DNA of 64,000 nucleotides from Monodelphis domestica (GCF_027887165.1 NC_077227.1:72413271-72477270); one strand, 5' to 3'. Shown: positions 10,180 through 22,599, numbered from the stretch's first letter. Numbers and translations are program-made. Notes: generated by a model not told the origin, from the sequence alone.

Positions 10180-10690
10180 CCCTTGTAATAAAAAAAAAAG
10201 TGAACACAATTGATGGATGATAAAGTCTGTGTATACAAAATTAGGTACCCACAGTTACCCACCCTGCATTCCACTTTCCTTCTGAAAAGAAAGTTGTATG
10301 CTTTATTTTTTTTCTCCAGAGCCAAGATTTGTCATTATATCAGTTGAGTTCAGCTACCTTTTAGTGTTTTTCTTGACATTATTGTAATCATTATGAATGT
10401 TGTACACTTGGTTTGTTTTTCCCATACCTGTATCACTTCATACAAATCTTCCTGTGTTTCTCTGAATATTCATATTCATGTTTCTTGTGATACAGTAATA
10501 TTATATATTATATTAATATGCTGTAGTACATTTAGACATTCTTATGTTGGTGAGCACCTACTTAAAAAAAATTAATTCTTTACAACACTGGAGGTGCTAC
10601 TTTGATCTTTCTGTCTTTGACCCTTTTGGAACATATATGCCTGGTTGTAGACTTCCTAGGTCATAGACTATGAAGAGCTTAGTGACTTTT
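10180..10690 (-). repeat. Old L1 3' region (antisense, diverged)
   Basis: The order (A-rich start, 'cacccaccctgcattcc', 'tgaatattcatattcatg', 'ttggtgagcacctacttaaa', then 'gcctggttgtag') parallels the better-preserved antisense L1 3' copies at 34 and 50 kb. Strongly diverged, no intact ORF. Confidence 0.4.
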
Positions 10691-10734
10691 CTTACATAAT
10701 TCAAAATCTCCTCATAGCATGTTTGAGTCAATTC

Positions 10735-12240
10735 AGAGCTCCAACAACAGGATGTTCATTTAACAGAATTTGATATCCCTATTTGCCAAGTGGATACAAA
10801 GACAAAAAACAGACAAATTTCTGTTCTCAAGGAATTAATATTCTATTGGGGAAACAACATGGACCAAAATAATCAACATAAAACTTAGAACAAGTCATTT
10901 CTGGAGGTTGGGCATTAACATAGGGCAGGATTAATAGAGCCCACTGTTCAGAATATGCCACTAGACAACTTTCTAAGGTAGGTAAGGTTTCTGTGAAGTA
11001 AAGAAGAAAATCATTCAAAGCAAGAGATCAGCCTATCCAAGGCACAGAGATGTTAGGTGTACTGAGTGTGAGAAACAGCAAGTGTGGAAGAGAATCACGT
11101 TTAGTAGGGCTGTGTAGGTACACTGGAGCCTGGTTGTGAAAGGCTTTGAAAGCTGAATGGAAAAATTATTATTTTATTCTAGAGACAGGAAGAAGTTGTT
11201 GGAGCTTGCAGAGCAGGGGAATGACATGGATGTGTACTTTAGGAATATCCCTTTGGCAACTATATGAAAGCTGTTGGATTGAAGAGACTAGATCAGGAAG
11301 ACCAATTAGGCTTTTGCAGAAGTCTAGGCTAGAAATTATGAGGATCTGAACTAAGCATGTCCTTGTGTGAGTTGAGAGGAGTTAGATATGAGAGATACTG
11401 TGGAGGCAGAATCAATGAGACTTGGTAGCTCATTGGAGTTGAGGGAAAAAGAAAAGTGGAGAATGATTAAGTTTGAGGGCCAGTAGAAGGATAGTGGTGC
11501 CTTTAACAGAAATTTGGGAGTCAGTAAGAGGATGGACATGTGGAAGTATACATTAGGTAGTCAGTAATGTGGGACTGGAGTTCAGGAGCAAAACTGGGCA
11601 TGTGCATGCATATACACAGAGACTCCCAGATACGTGTGTGTATTTTCCTGTTTTTCTGAATAGGGTTGATAGTTGAGCCTTTGGAAGTTACTGAGACCAC
11701 CTTTAAAGAGCATAGAAGAGAAGAGAGCCCAGTGGGATTATGGGACATAAATGATGATCAAGCAAAAGACACAGAGAGAATTGAACAGTTAGGATGGCTG
11801 GGCGAGAACAGGTTCTAGAAAATCTAGGGAGGAGATATCAAGGAGAGTGGTTAATAGTGTTAAACATTGCAAAGACCTCTAAGAGATCATTGGTAGCCTT
11901 GGGAAGAACATTTTCAGGTGAATGAAGATAGAAGCCAGATTGAGAAGTGAGGATAGAAGCAATGAAATAGTTTTTTCTAGGTATTTGCCTGTGAAAGGGT
12001 GGTGAAATGTAGAAGAGACCTCTAATAACTTAAAGTATTGATAAGATTAAGTGAAGCCACATTTTAAGAATGGGGTAGATCTAGGAGATGCTTGTAAGTA
12101 GTAGGAAAGGAGCCATTGGATGAAAGATTTTAAAATTGAGAGGGGTCAATCAAAGGGACAAGCTATGGGGAAGAGAATGTAAGGAATTATTAATTAGTGT
12201 ACCTGTCTTCCCCACAGACCCTCTGACATTCTAATTGGAT
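10735..12240 (-). repeat. Long L2 LINE tract (antisense)
   Basis: 'gacaaatttctgttctcaag' and 'gaattaatattctattgggg' form the reverse L2 3' end, followed by long L2 sequence: 'gagcctggttgtgaaaggct', 'gcaggggaatgacatggatg', 'gcagaagtctaggctagaaa', 'cctctaagagatcattggta'. No open frame of useful length remains. Confidence 0.65.
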
Positions 12241-12344
12241 GGATATGAGGTGAAATCTCAGTTATTATATGTTGTACTTCTTGTTATTATGTCTTCAGTT
12301 ATTTTCCCCTATGAACTTGATTACCTAATCTATAGTATCTTGCA

Positions 12345-12520
12345 CTAGATGAGGTGGTATGATACAGTAGATAGAATCTTGCAAGAGGAATCAGGACACT
12401 CAAATTGTGGTACTATTTCTTCCTTTAGCTAATTTTATGATGTTGAAGTAATCACTTTTTCTGAACCTGTTTCCTTATCAGTGAAATGAGAGGTTGGACT
12501 AGATTTGGTATCTCAAACCA
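12345..12520 (+). repeat. MIR SINE
   Basis: 'gatacagtagatagaatctt', 'gaggaatcaggacactcaaa', 'gaacctgtttccttatcagt', 'gaaatgagaggttggactag'. Confidence 0.65.
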
Positions 12521-12649
12521 TTGTCCCCACCCCCAGAATATTGTAGAGCCCTTTGTTCATACTTGAAAAAAGAAATAGATTTAGATAGCAGCAGGAGTTA
12601 CTGCTGTAAATTTAATATTTCACTTAACACTACTTTGATGTGGAAGATT

Positions 12650-12760
12650 CTCATTCTCTCTCTCTCATTCACTCTATTTCTCATTCTCTCTCTTTTCCTT
12701 CCTCCCCCCTCCCTCCTCTCTCCCTCTTCTTCTCTCTTCTTGATTCTTTTTTATCCACTT
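12650..12760. repeat. CT-rich low-complexity tract
   Basis: Repeated CTCTC, TTCTC and CCTCC units. ORFs through it (12521-12799, 12640-12984) are compositionally biased. 12780-13430 beyond it is unassigned. Confidence 0.75.
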
Positions 12761-13432
12761 ACTTTTGTTTCCCAGAAGTCTTTGCTTATTTGTATGTGAA
12801 TCCTTTGCCACACTTGCCATATGGACCCAAATTTACTCTTTTGCCATCTGTACCCTCCATTTCATTTCATGTCTCATCCATAAATATGCTGTGTATTTCT
12901 GAATCTTTTACCCCTCATCATTATCCTCTGTTCTATAAAACATTTGAAATAAATAATTGTATTGGAATGAGCAGAATATGTTAAGTGCTTTCTTGTTTAG
13001 ACCTTACATCTCTGGGGCAGTGGTTTTTGTTAGTTTTTAAACATCTATACAATACATATGTAGTGTTCCTTAAATACAGAAGAATTTTTGAAGTGTGCTG
13101 TCTTGTAGTTATCTGATAAAAAGTGGTAATGAATAAAGATTAGGAAACAATACACTGCAAAAGATGGAGTATTAATTCTGAGACACTGAGCTCTTACTGC
13201 CTTTTAAAATTTTACATTTGATGGTGGACCTTTGGAGGGAGGGGTCAGGGAGAGGAGGGAGTTTGAATCTCCTTGTTAAGCCTAGGTTGGAAGTGCAATG
13301 ACTACTTAGCCCTGATCCCAATAACTAATAAGCACAGTTTTTCTACCCCAGGTGGATATCAGTTTGCCCCTCGTTAGACAGTCTGGTGGCCCTCCACTTC
13401 CAAGGGCTCGCCATATTGTGCTGAACTCCCTT

Positions 13433-13575
13433 GCCTTATGTCTTAGAATCTATACTAAGTATTAGTTCCAAGGCATAAGAGCAGTAAGGCCTAGGCAATT
13501 GGGGCTAAATGTCTTGTCCAGGGACACACAGCCAGGAAGTATCTGAGATAGGCCAGATTTGAGACTGCCCCTCTA
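13433..13575 (-). mobile_element. Truncated WSINE1-like SINE (antisense)
   Basis: 'cttatgtcttagaatctata', 'tagttccaaggcataagag', 'ggcctaggcaattggggcta', 'cacacagccaggaagtatct' is the reverse SINE lacking its tRNA-like head. Confidence 0.7.
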
Positions 13576-13689
13576 TTGAGTTTTAATGGTAAAGTTCATC
13601 TAGCATTAATAAGTATAGGGTTTTTTGTACTTGGAATGGTGTTTTTTGTTTGTTTTTCTTTTTAGGTTAGAATTTGAGTCAGCAGATAT

Positions 13690-13925
13690 TTATTGGTGTC
13701 TTTCTATGTAATGCTTTAAATTTTATAAACTGTTTTCCTCATGATAAGTTTGTGAGGGAGGTCTTACAAATAGTTTTTATTCTTCTTTTACAGATGAGAA
13801 ATTTGATTCAGAGAAATTGTAGTTTGCCTATGTTCACATAGCTAGTTAACATCCTAGCCAGGACTTGATACTCTTAACACACTGAAATAGGTCTTTTGAC
13901 TCCAAGTTGAATACATTTTCCACTA
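13690..13925 (-). repeat. MIR SINE (antisense)
   Basis: 'aatgctttaaattttataaa', 'cttttacagatgagaaattt', 'cacatagctagttaacatc', 'gactccaagttgaatacatt'. Confidence 0.6.
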
Positions 13926-14028
13926 TAATGATGGAAAATGAACCTGTGATTTCACTGTTAGAGGGAACTTCCTAGCAAGGAAAATTTCTCCATTAACTCA
14001 CAGTACTGTCTGCCCTTAGTTGCTTAAA

Positions 14029-14225
14029 GCAATAGAGTCCAACAGGTCATGCATGGTAGGTCATGGCCCACGACAGTTTATAATGAAACTAGGAAATGTG
14101 TAACAAAATATAGTAGAACATAGAAAAATTAATGTGTGGGTTTCTAAGTCAATATGTGTCCTACAAGGACCCTTAAGTAAGGTTTAATGGCTCTTATTCT
14201 TATTTGATTTAATATCACTGGCCTA
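14029..14225. repeat. Possible non-autonomous DNA-transposon relic
   Basis: 'gtcatggcccacgacagttt' with 'ttataatgaaactaggaaat' and a right end 'gatttaatatcactggccta' recall a short hAT-type element I have seen in marsupial DNA. The left inverted end is not clear, so this is tentative. Confidence 0.3.
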
Positions 14226-14354
14226 GAGCACCAAGAGGTTGAGGAACTTGCACAAGGTCACTATTCTCAGAGCAGGACTTGGAACCATGCCATTTCTTGT
14301 TTGGAGGATAGTTCCTGTCTTCAATGCTGTTTTTCTTCAGTTCTTCTATATGAA

Positions 14355-14420
14355 TATATATATATATATATATGCATATATATATATATACACACACACA
14401 TATATATATATATAAATATA
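14355..14420. repeat. Compound (TA)n(CA)n(TA)n microsatellite
   Basis: TA runs interrupted by one GCA and a CACACACACA block. ORFs at 14215-14556 (-) and 14301-14495 (+) owe their length to it. The flanking 14430-15145 shows only a hexamer repeat. Confidence 0.9.
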
Positions 14421-14710
14421 TTAAAAAGATGTGGGGGAGACATTCTGACAGCAGGAAGCTTGCTTTTAGATACTGCTTTTCAAAATATCCTTTGATCTTC
14501 TTTACATTGTAGAGAAAAATCTTAAGGGAAAGAAAGTTAGTGTAAGAGTGAATCACACTAAAATTAATTACATTGGAATTTAATATTCTGTCTAATGCCG
14601 TTGTGAGAATAACCTCCTGAGGCTTCTACATAATCAATAAAAAAAACTTGAAACATTTTGTTTTTAAATGAATCAGAATCCAAGCCAGTCACAGCATATT
14701 CAAATTGTAA

Positions 14711-14739
14711 TTTTGAATTTGAATTTGAATTTGGAATAT
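14711..14739. repeat. (TTGAAT)n short tandem repeat
   Basis: Four to five copies of TTGAAT in register. Confidence 0.85.
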
Positions 14740-15146
14740 CAAGTATGTTGCATTAATCTGTTTTGTTAGCTACAGTTTTTATATTTGAATCACATAGGTT
14801 GTTGAAGTGAGATGCTATAATCATATGTGACCATAAGGTTGCTAGACTTGTAGTCTTTTCTACTGTAAAACTATTGGTATGGATAATTTTTATAAAGAAA
14901 ATACTAGATAAAGGGAAAAAAACCATGACACTACATTATTAGATAAATAATTTTTGTCTCTTTCAGTGAGATGTTGTTTGAGTAATTTAGCTTCCCCAAA
15001 ACAGGCAAATTCCTATAAAAATTAAGTGGCTTTTAAAGCCAAGAACTTAGACATTGCACAGGTAAGCTGTAATTATTAAATTTAGCCATTCTAGCATTTC
15101 AGAATGGATATTAAAAATTGTTCTAGTATTGAAAGAAAGACTAGTA

Positions 15147-15302
15147 TAAAGGAAAGAGCCCTGGAATTGAGAGTCAGCTGTGGGGCTTGGTTTCTATACT
15201 TATGCCATATAATTATCTGACTTTGGGTAAAGCCCCTGGGTTTCTGGTATCTTGATCTGTAAAAAGAAGGATTTGAATTAGATAATTTTTAAGATATCTT
15301 TA
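15147..15302 (+). repeat. MIR SINE
   Basis: 'aagagccctggaattgagag', 'attatctgactttgggtaaa', 'gatctgtaaaaagaaggatt', 'tgaattagataatttttaag'. The following 15305-15840 is AT-rich with nothing assigned. Confidence 0.65.
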
Positions 15303-16026
15303 AACTTTAGTTTTAAATGTTACCTTCAACTGGACTAAGAAAGAAATCCTTTAACATTTCAACTGGAGTTGGTTCATGAAGTTAAAAAAGGGTTGATTAA
15401 CAGAAGAAACAAAAGCAGATCCCATTTCCACTTGGTAAGTTCACCATTTTTTTCCACCCCATCCCCCAATTCTGCTCTTAATGTGAATTCATCTGGTTGA
15501 CTTTGAGAATTTTGATGTATGGGATGTACATCATAAAAGCTGTACTTTAAAAATAGATTTTGTTTAAAATAAAACAGCAAATAACTCAGTGAATCATAGA
15601 ATCAGTATGCTTACAGAAAAATAAAAACAGCACTCAAATATATTAATTAGTAAATTTATTTTGTTAATGAACTATTTTATATTAAAGCATAACTTTTATA
15701 TAAAGCATGACCATTATTTATATGGTCGACTTCAGATATACCAATTACAGAAGATAAGCCAATAATAATAATAGATAATAATTCAGAAACCAACCAGGCA
15801 CAGAATATTCATATTGTATTTAAGATTTTGAATAACTAGGAAAGAATGAAAGCACCAGAATTAAGAATGAGGGATAGCTTCCTGTAGAAGGTGGGGATTT
15901 TAATTAGAACTTTTAGGAAGCTGGGAAGTTAGTAGTTGGAGTGAAAGAGGGAGAGCATTCCAGGCAAGGGGAGCAGCTAGAGAAGATGTCCAGAGGCAGA
16001 AATAGAATGTTTGGTTAGGAAGTGAA

Positions 16027-16250
16027 TTGGATAGAATATTGGTCCTGGAGTCAGAAGGACCTGAATTAAAATCTGACTGTAGATACTAGCTGTGTGACCT
16101 TGGGCAAGTCACTTAACCCTTTTTGCCTCCCTTTCCTCATCTGTAAAAGAGATGAGCTAGAAGAGAAAATGGTAAACCACTTTAGTGTCTGCCAGAAAGA
16201 ATCCAAATGGAGTCAGGAATAAGGGGACACAACTGGAATGACTGAACAAA
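16027..16250 (-). mobile_element. RTE/BovB-headed marsupial SINE (antisense)
   Basis: Reverse of the 6130 element: 'ggtcctggagtcagaaggac', 'gtgaccttgggcaagtcact', 'gaaaatggtaaaccacttta' and the RTE-like end 'ggggacacaactggaatgac'. It lies in L2. Confidence 0.75.
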
Positions 16251-17546
16251 TTCTTAGAACAACCAGGAGGCCAGTGTAACTTGATTAAAGAGTACATATT
16301 TGGCAGTAAAATGTAAGAAATCTGTAAAGATAGAAGGGGGTTAGATAAAGTTATGAAGAGCTTTAAGTGCCAAACAGGGAATGTTGCATTTGCTTTTGGA
16401 GATAAGAAGCCACAACAATTTATTGAATAAGAGATGACATGATTGGACTTATATTTTAGGGAGATTGGTTTATTGGCTGAATGGAGAATAGACTAGAGGG
16501 GGGAGAGACTTGAGGCAGGCAGAACCATGCCCCCTCCCCCAAACCCCCTAAGCAGGCTATTTCATTAATCAAGGCATGAGGTGACATGATTCTGTCAATA
16601 GAATGATGGCAAGAAGAAATATTCAACGCATATTTGAGAGAGGGTGCAAAGATAAAACCAACAAGCCTTGGCAACAGCTTAGATATAGGAGGTAAGAGAA
16701 AAGTAAGAGGTAAGAAAAATCCAGGATGGCTTCAAGGTTATGAACCTGAGGAATTGGGAGGAGGATGTTGTCCCTTCAGTAAAAGGGAAAGTGGGGGTGG
16801 GGAGGGTTTAGGACAGAAAAAGAGTTTGTTTTGGATATGTTAATTTTAAAATGTCTACTGGACATGCAGTTCAAGATTTCTGAAAGGCATTTGAAGTTGT
16901 GAAGATGGAAATTGGCAGAGAGACTGGGACAGGAAAGGTTTTTTTGAGAATCATCAGCATAGAAATGATAAGTAAATCCATGGGAGTTGACATCACCAAG
17001 TAAAGCAGTTTAAAGAAAGAAGTGAAGGGGACCCCAGACAGATTCCTGACAGACACCTACAGTTAGAGGAAGAAATTCAGTAAGAGAATTCAGAAAAAGA
17101 AACAGGAGCTGTCAAATAGGGAGGAGAAAAACCAAGAGAGAGTTGTGTCCAAAACACCTAGAGAAAAGAGTATTAAGGAGGAAAAATTGGTCAACAATAT
17201 CAAAGACTACAGAAAGGTCAAGAAGAATGAGGATTGAGAAAAGGCCATTTGATTTGTCACCTAAGAGATCATTAGCGATTTTAGAGAGAGCAGTTTAGAT
17301 GGAATGATGTGGTTGGGAGCCAGATTGTAAGGGGTTAAGAGAGTGAGAGAAGAGAAAGTGAAGGCACATAATATAGATATACTTTTTTTTAAAGAGTTGA
17401 TTTACAAAGGACAGAAGAGATGTAGGGCAATAGTAATGATGGAAGGATCAAATGAGGGTTTTTTTTTAGGATAGGAGAGAGGTGAGCACATTTGTAGGCA
17501 GTAGGAAATGAGCCAGTAGAAATGGAGAGATTGAAAATAAATGAAA

Positions 17547-17733
17547 GGGGGTAGCTAGTTGGCTCAGTGGATTGAGAGCCAAGCCTAGATACTAGTGGTT
17601 CTAGGTTCAAATCTGGTCCCAGACACTTCTTAGCTGTGTTTTCCTGGACAAGTCACTTAATCCCATTGCCTAGCCCTTACCACCATGGAACCAATACAAT
17701 GTTGATTCTAAGGTAGAAGGAAAGAGTTTTAAA
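17547..17733 (+). mobile_element. WSINE1-like marsupial SINE
   Basis: GGGGTAGCTAGTTGGCTCAG head, 'gattgagagccaagcctag', 'ggttcaaatct', 'attgcctagcccttaccacc', tail 'agaaggaaagagttttaaa'. Slightly internally deleted. Sits inside L2. Confidence 0.85.
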
Positions 17734-18680
17734 GAGGAGGAAAGAGCAATAATAAGTGGAACAGTATAAATACAGTAGGGGCAGTCAAATGACATGGGAT
17801 GGGATAACTTGAACAAGTAGAGGGGTTAGCTTTGGTAGAGTAAGGTTGAAACAGGGTTGAAGTAGGAAAAAGTGAGAAGAGGCAACTGAGTGATAGGAGG
17901 TGAGGAAGAGGATAGGAGAGAGTTGATGGTGAATGATCTCAGTTTTTTCTGTAAAATATGAGCCAGTGTTCTCAACTGAGAGAATAAAGGTGGGTGGGGA
18001 AACCATGGGAGGTTTGAAGAGGGATAAGAAGGTTTGAAAGAGCCACTGGGGAGTGGGATAATGAGTTAATAAGGGAGTTAATATAACATAAATATGTAGT
18101 AGAACCAATCAAGAGTGATTACATGATTTTTCTCCACTTTTTTTCAGCAGCACATGTATAGGTATAAAAGTGAGGAATGGTTGGGGTGACCCAAAGCTGA
18201 GGTTTGACTAAATGTAATATGATTTGGGATGTTATATGATAAGGGAGAAAAGAGGATAGTGTAGAGATGAATTGGTTCACCAAGGAGTCAAGATAGAAAG
18301 AAGAGGAGAGTGTGGCTAGTGTAGGGGAGATGACCTTGAAGAAAATCAAGAGGTCGGAAGATTAGAGGTCATGTGGTAAATGAAGAGGAAAAGACAGAGG
18401 TAAAAAACCAATATGGATGGATAAGGGAATTTTAAAATTCTTGAATCTAGGGGTGGTACATTTGTGGGTGATGGCAAGATCAAATGTATAACCAGCTTTA
18501 TATATGACTGAGGCTGCGGAGGAGTAGTCATGGGAGGTGAATAAGGGAGTAAATGGTTAGGGTATCTGAGAGAGAACCAAAATTATGTTTAAGTCCTCTA
18601 GTATGGTAAGATTTCGAGAGGAGAGAAAAATTATAAGCATCGTATGGAACTCTTGAGGAAGGAAGGGGAATCACTTAGAC

Positions 18681-18917
18681 CAGAGGTGAACCTTTTAGAG
18701 ACTACATGCTATTCCTCCCTCCCTCTCCCCAAATCTCACACAAGGAAGGGAGAAAGCACTTCCATTGGGCTGTTGGGCGGAAGAATGGGTGAAGTGAAAA
18801 GAGGGAGAAGGGAGCAGCTCCACTCAGGTCCCTCTGCCTTTCTAGTAACAAACTTGCGGGGGTGGGGGGACACTACCCATAGAGAGTGCTCTGTGTGCTA
18901 TAGGTTCACCATCACAG
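18681..18917. mobile_element. Non-autonomous hAT-like element
   Basis: The left end CAGAGGTGAACCTTTTAG pairs with the right end 'aggttcaccatcacag'. The flanking 8-mers are acttagac and acctaggg (5 of 8 identical). The interior alternates pyrimidine- and purine-rich blocks without an ORF of interest. Relatives are at 27440, 41836 and 42987. Confidence 0.65.
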
Positions 18918-19404
18918 ACCTAGGGGCTGTAGACAAGCAACTATCAAGATTTTGATTAAGTGGTAGATATCAATAGCATACACATCAAAGGAAGAGAGGT
19001 TACTTAGTGAAGGAGAAAGGGAAAGAATATGGTAGTAGCATTAGGGATCAAGGGGTATTCCAACTCCTCCAAGTTTGTTGTCTTGGAATAGACATTCCAG
19101 AGGACACAGAGGAAAGGATGAGAAAAGTTAAGAGGATACTTAGGATTGGGAGGGTTGAAAGGGATGGGAATGAAGAATCAGGTGGTGGGGAGTGGAGAGT
19201 TTGAATAATGATTAATAGGAATTCAGTAACTGGGATGTGAAGAGTATGACCCAGGTGCGAGAATGCTCTTCAATGAATGGAGGGAATCTCTCCTCTCCCC
19301 TCAAAGGATAGGTATGGCAAGTCTGACATGGGAAGTCTGAAGCCAAGGGGAGGGTTGCCTTTCTTTGCACTAGAGGTTCATCATATCCCAGTTGGGAAAT
19401 TAGT

Positions 19405-19690
19405 CTGGCAACTGGAGGTGGAAGATGTCTTGTGTTGGCACAGATGGAATTAGTTGCTTTGGGACAGATAGAAGATGCCCAGCCTGACCCCAAGCAGCAT
19501 TTTCTCAGGGAATATGCTGTACTGAGAAGAGGATGAAAGGCTTAGGGTGCTAGCAGTCCCACTGAGGTCTTCTCACTTGAGGCAGCAGCAGGAAGTGGAA
19601 GATTCCCTGCAAAAATAGAAGACTTCCCAGCCTTGCCCCAGGAGCTCTTCCTCAGTGGTGTTATACAGAGAAAGATTATGAGCCACTTAC
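19405..19690. repeat. Imperfect tandem duplication, period about 150 bp
   Basis: The module around 'agatagaagatgcccagcct' (about 19468) recurs as 'aaatagaagacttcccagcc' (about 19613), with matching flanks ('tctcagggaatatgctgta' against 'cctcagtggtgttatacag'). Old and diverged, non-coding. Possibly part of an unrecognised repeat consensus. Confidence 0.5.
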
Positions 19691-19699
19691 TGAATTTCT

Positions 19700-20690
19700 T
19701 GAAAAAATAGGGAGATGAAACCATAATCTGGAACTTCTTCCACTGTTGAGAGTGAGAAAGAGTGTGTGTGTATTAATGTGTACACCTTGATTTATGCATT
19801 GTTAGTGTATTATACAAAACAGTGTTTTTCATAGAGTAGGTGCTTAAATTTGAGTTGAATTTTTTGGCACTTGTATCTCCAGAGGTGTCAGTTGGCAGAA
19901 GGGGAGTGAAAGTCTCTTCTTCCCACCACTTCATCACCCAGTAATTGAGCTGATACAACTGTAAAGGGAAAGGGGTAAATCACCTAAATCCTACTATTTC
20001 TTAATCCCTAAACCTCATCTGGATCAGTAGCATGAAGGGTGGAAAAGGAAGCTAGACCATAACTCCTTTTTCCCACTGTTGATTTCTACATGTGTCTCTG
20101 ACAGTGATTATGAGGGGGAAAGGAATGGTAATATTCTAGGCAAACTTCCTCCAAGAGATTTCTGTCCATGTTCTTCTGTCATCTTTATTGATATTTTCTT
20201 AACACATTCTCCTCTCCCCACTCTTCTCCTCCCCCTGCCCTCCCCCCCCTGGAAAAAAGAAGAAAAACCCTTGTATCATCAGCATCTTCCTAGGGAATGC
20301 TGGGGTTGGGGTTGGGGAGGGGCTAAAGGAAATTAAGTCTATCACTCCATCCCGCCATGTCCCCAGTCAGCTGGAATCCTTGCTACAGTGTTGGAAGCCA
20401 TTACCAGTGACTTGTAAATAGAACTCCATGCATCTGCTGCCAGTTCTGTAACAAAGAGAACTGTACTCTTGATGTTACAAGGTTCTACTGAATACATTTC
20501 CCTATAAGAGACCATTGCTTTAATTTAGTGGTTAGATTCTATGGTAATAATTCATTTACTCTGTGAATTACAAAGACTTTGAATGTATTATGCTGAATGT
20601 TATTCAATTATACAATATATAATATTATTTCTGTGTATTCAATGTTTTCAAAAGTTAATTTTTAGAACTTTTTATATAAATATAATTATG
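19700..20690. other. Unassigned intronic stretch
   Basis: No exon or repeat recognised. Contains pyrimidine-rich sequence at about 20210-20250. Confidence 0.35.
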
Positions 20691-20930
20691 ATAATAGCAT
20701 TTATATAGCATTTTATTATTTGCAAGATGCTTTACAAATATCTCATTTCATCACAACATCCCTGGGAAGTAGATGCTATTATTACCTCCATTTTACAACT
20801 AAAGAAACTGAGGTAGGATAGCAAAGATTATAAAACTTGCCCGGTTGGTTTAGGATTGATTCAGAATTTGAATGCAGGTCTTTCTGACTCCAGGGTCCAG
20901 TGTTCTAACCAACAACTGATCAATCTAGCT
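20690..20930 (-). repeat. MIR SINE (antisense)
   Basis: 'tttatatagcattttattat', 'gcaagatgctttacaaatat', 'cattttacaactaaagaaac', 'ctttctgactccagggtcca'. Confidence 0.75.
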
Positions 20931-20931
20931 G

Positions 20932-21140
20932 GTGTTATTCAGTCAATTCAGAACTGTTTGACTCTTCATGAACCCATTTGAAGTTTTCTTGGCAAAGATA
21001 TTGGAGTGATTTGGTATTTCCTTCTACAGCTACTTTTACAGAAAACAGGTAGAGTTACGTGACTTACCCAGGGTCACACAACTAAACCCAAGTCTTACTG
21101 ACTCCACAACCAACTCTATCCACTAAACCACCAGCTGCCT
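20932..21140 (+). mobile_element. RTE/BovB-headed marsupial SINE
   Basis: 'gttattcagtcaattcagaa', 'gtttgactcttcatgaaccc', 'ttttcttggcaaagatattg', then the CORE-like tail to 'ccaccagctgcct'. Directly abuts the MIR at its 5' side. Confidence 0.75.
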
Positions 21141-21198
21141 TTGGAGATCAGAAATAAGGACTTGGTGAGCAAGTAGTACTTATTTCCTAATGTGCATA

Positions 21199-21230
21199 CA
21201 ATCTCTCTCTCTCTCACACACACACACAGA
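21199..21230. repeat. (TC)n(AC)n microsatellite
   Basis: TC run passing into AC run. The minus ORF 21116-21367 crosses it and the SINE end and is not a gene. Confidence 0.85.
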
Positions 21231-21234
21231 CCCC

Positions 21235-22095
21235 CAGCCACCATTGTATAAAAATTTTGCAGAGAAACATATGAGACTGGTAGTTTGCTATTTGGGGCAC
21301 TTTTTCTTTTTGTAAGAAAGATAGTTAAAAGTATAATTTGTGATTTTTCCAGATGATTTCTCCTCAAGATACTTTAAACACCAATTTCTGAGTGCTTCCA
21401 AACTTGTAACAAATGTCTTAACTTTTCATTTTGAAAATCAAATTAATATTTTATTGACTGAGAATAAGGAAATGTAGACATCTTAAATATATAGACTAAC
21501 AGAATCAGAATTGCAAATTAATCAAAGTCAAAAGGCTATTCATTCAAAATACAAGTAAAAAGACAAGCCTGAGAAATTACAAGGGCCTCTCATTGGAATA
21601 AGCAGTAATGAAATCTGCAAGACTCCTTGAGTCTATCAGAATTCCTTCACAAAGTACCAAAGTAAAGATTAGTTGTACAAAATACGAGGTCAGTCCGGGA
21701 CAAACATTAGTATTTTAATCTTAGAGTTTAGTGGTTTCTTAATTAAGCCATTCTGGCATAGAGTCTGAGGGTTGCATTCCACATTTAATCATTATGGCTG
21801 ATATTACTTGGAGAAGCTTAAACTTTCACTGCTTAAAGAGTGCCAGAAATTAGGTGAGAAGTTAAAAAACAGTAAAAGTTGAGGGTTTTAAAAATGTAAC
21901 AATACCCTTGATTCATTTAGAGATAGTAATAGAGCCTTAATTACATCACTGAGAAATAGTTGATTTATTAACAGAATTCCATGACTTCTGGATGATGTTA
22001 TATCATTAGAAAGAGACTTAGAAAATAGCAAACTGTTTTGCTCTAATTTATGTATTACTCAGAACTTTGCTTTAATCTAAGCACTATTAAATTAC
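21235..22095. other. Unassigned AT-rich intronic stretch
   Basis: No coding signal, RNA gene or familiar repeat seen on either strand. Confidence 0.4.
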
Positions 22096-22099
22096 AGTT

Positions 22100-22265
22100 T
22101 AGAATTACAGAAGTTAGATCTAGAAAAAACCTGTCATCATTTAGTCCAAATTCACCATTTTACAAAGGAGGAAATGGAGTTTGAGGTCAGTGATGTCACC
22201 TTCAAGAGTCATGTAGATAGTGAGTGGCCAAGAGTGATACAGACCCACAGCTCTAGACTTACCAT
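22100..22265 (-). repeat. MIR-family SINE (antisense)
   Basis: 'acagaagttagatctagaaa', 'caccattttacaaaggagga', 'gatagtgagtggccaagag'. Confidence 0.5.
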
Positions 22266-22599
22266 TTTTGACTAAATTGTACATTTCAAATCTCTGAGTA
22301 ATAACTTCAGACAAAAAATTTCATGTGAACAACATATAAAACTGAAATAAAATTGTTCATATACATGTTGAGCTTAGAGGATAAATGGTAAGAGAAAAGC
22401 AAAGTTATGATATCTATTCAAATGATACAAGTTTATCTTTTCTCCCTTCAAGGATTATGCAAGGAAATTTGGAAAAAGTTTTAGCATCAAAAGAAATAAT
22501 TATCCCTAAATTGTAGTGAACCTTTTCATTTTCTTAATTCAGCAAGCTTATTTATTTAACTCAGTTTTATCTTCTTAAAGATATGAGCAAAGGTGTGGA

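Larger units (their letters stand above)
15840..19250 (-). repeat. Very long L2 LINE tract (antisense), with later insertions
   Basis: About 2.7 kb of reverse-strand L2: 'gcattccaggcaaggggagc', 'gaagagctttaagtgccaaa', 'gagatgacatgattggactt', 'catcagcatagaaatgataa', 'gagcagtttagatggaatga'. It is interrupted by an RTE-SINE (16027-16250), a WSINE1-like SINE (17547-17733) and an hAT element (18681-18917). ORFs such as 17785-18108 and 18119-18349 are on the minus strand, in the L2 sense direction, but are short and broken, so no active element remains. Confidence 0.65.

Noticed and set aside
14215..14556. 113-codon minus ORF
   Set aside because: Passes through the TA/CA microsatellite. No domain on either side.
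18125..18180. Phrase 'cagcagcacatgtataggta' resembling the start of U6 snRNA
   Set aside because: The rest of U6 is absent and the surrounding sequence is continuous L2.
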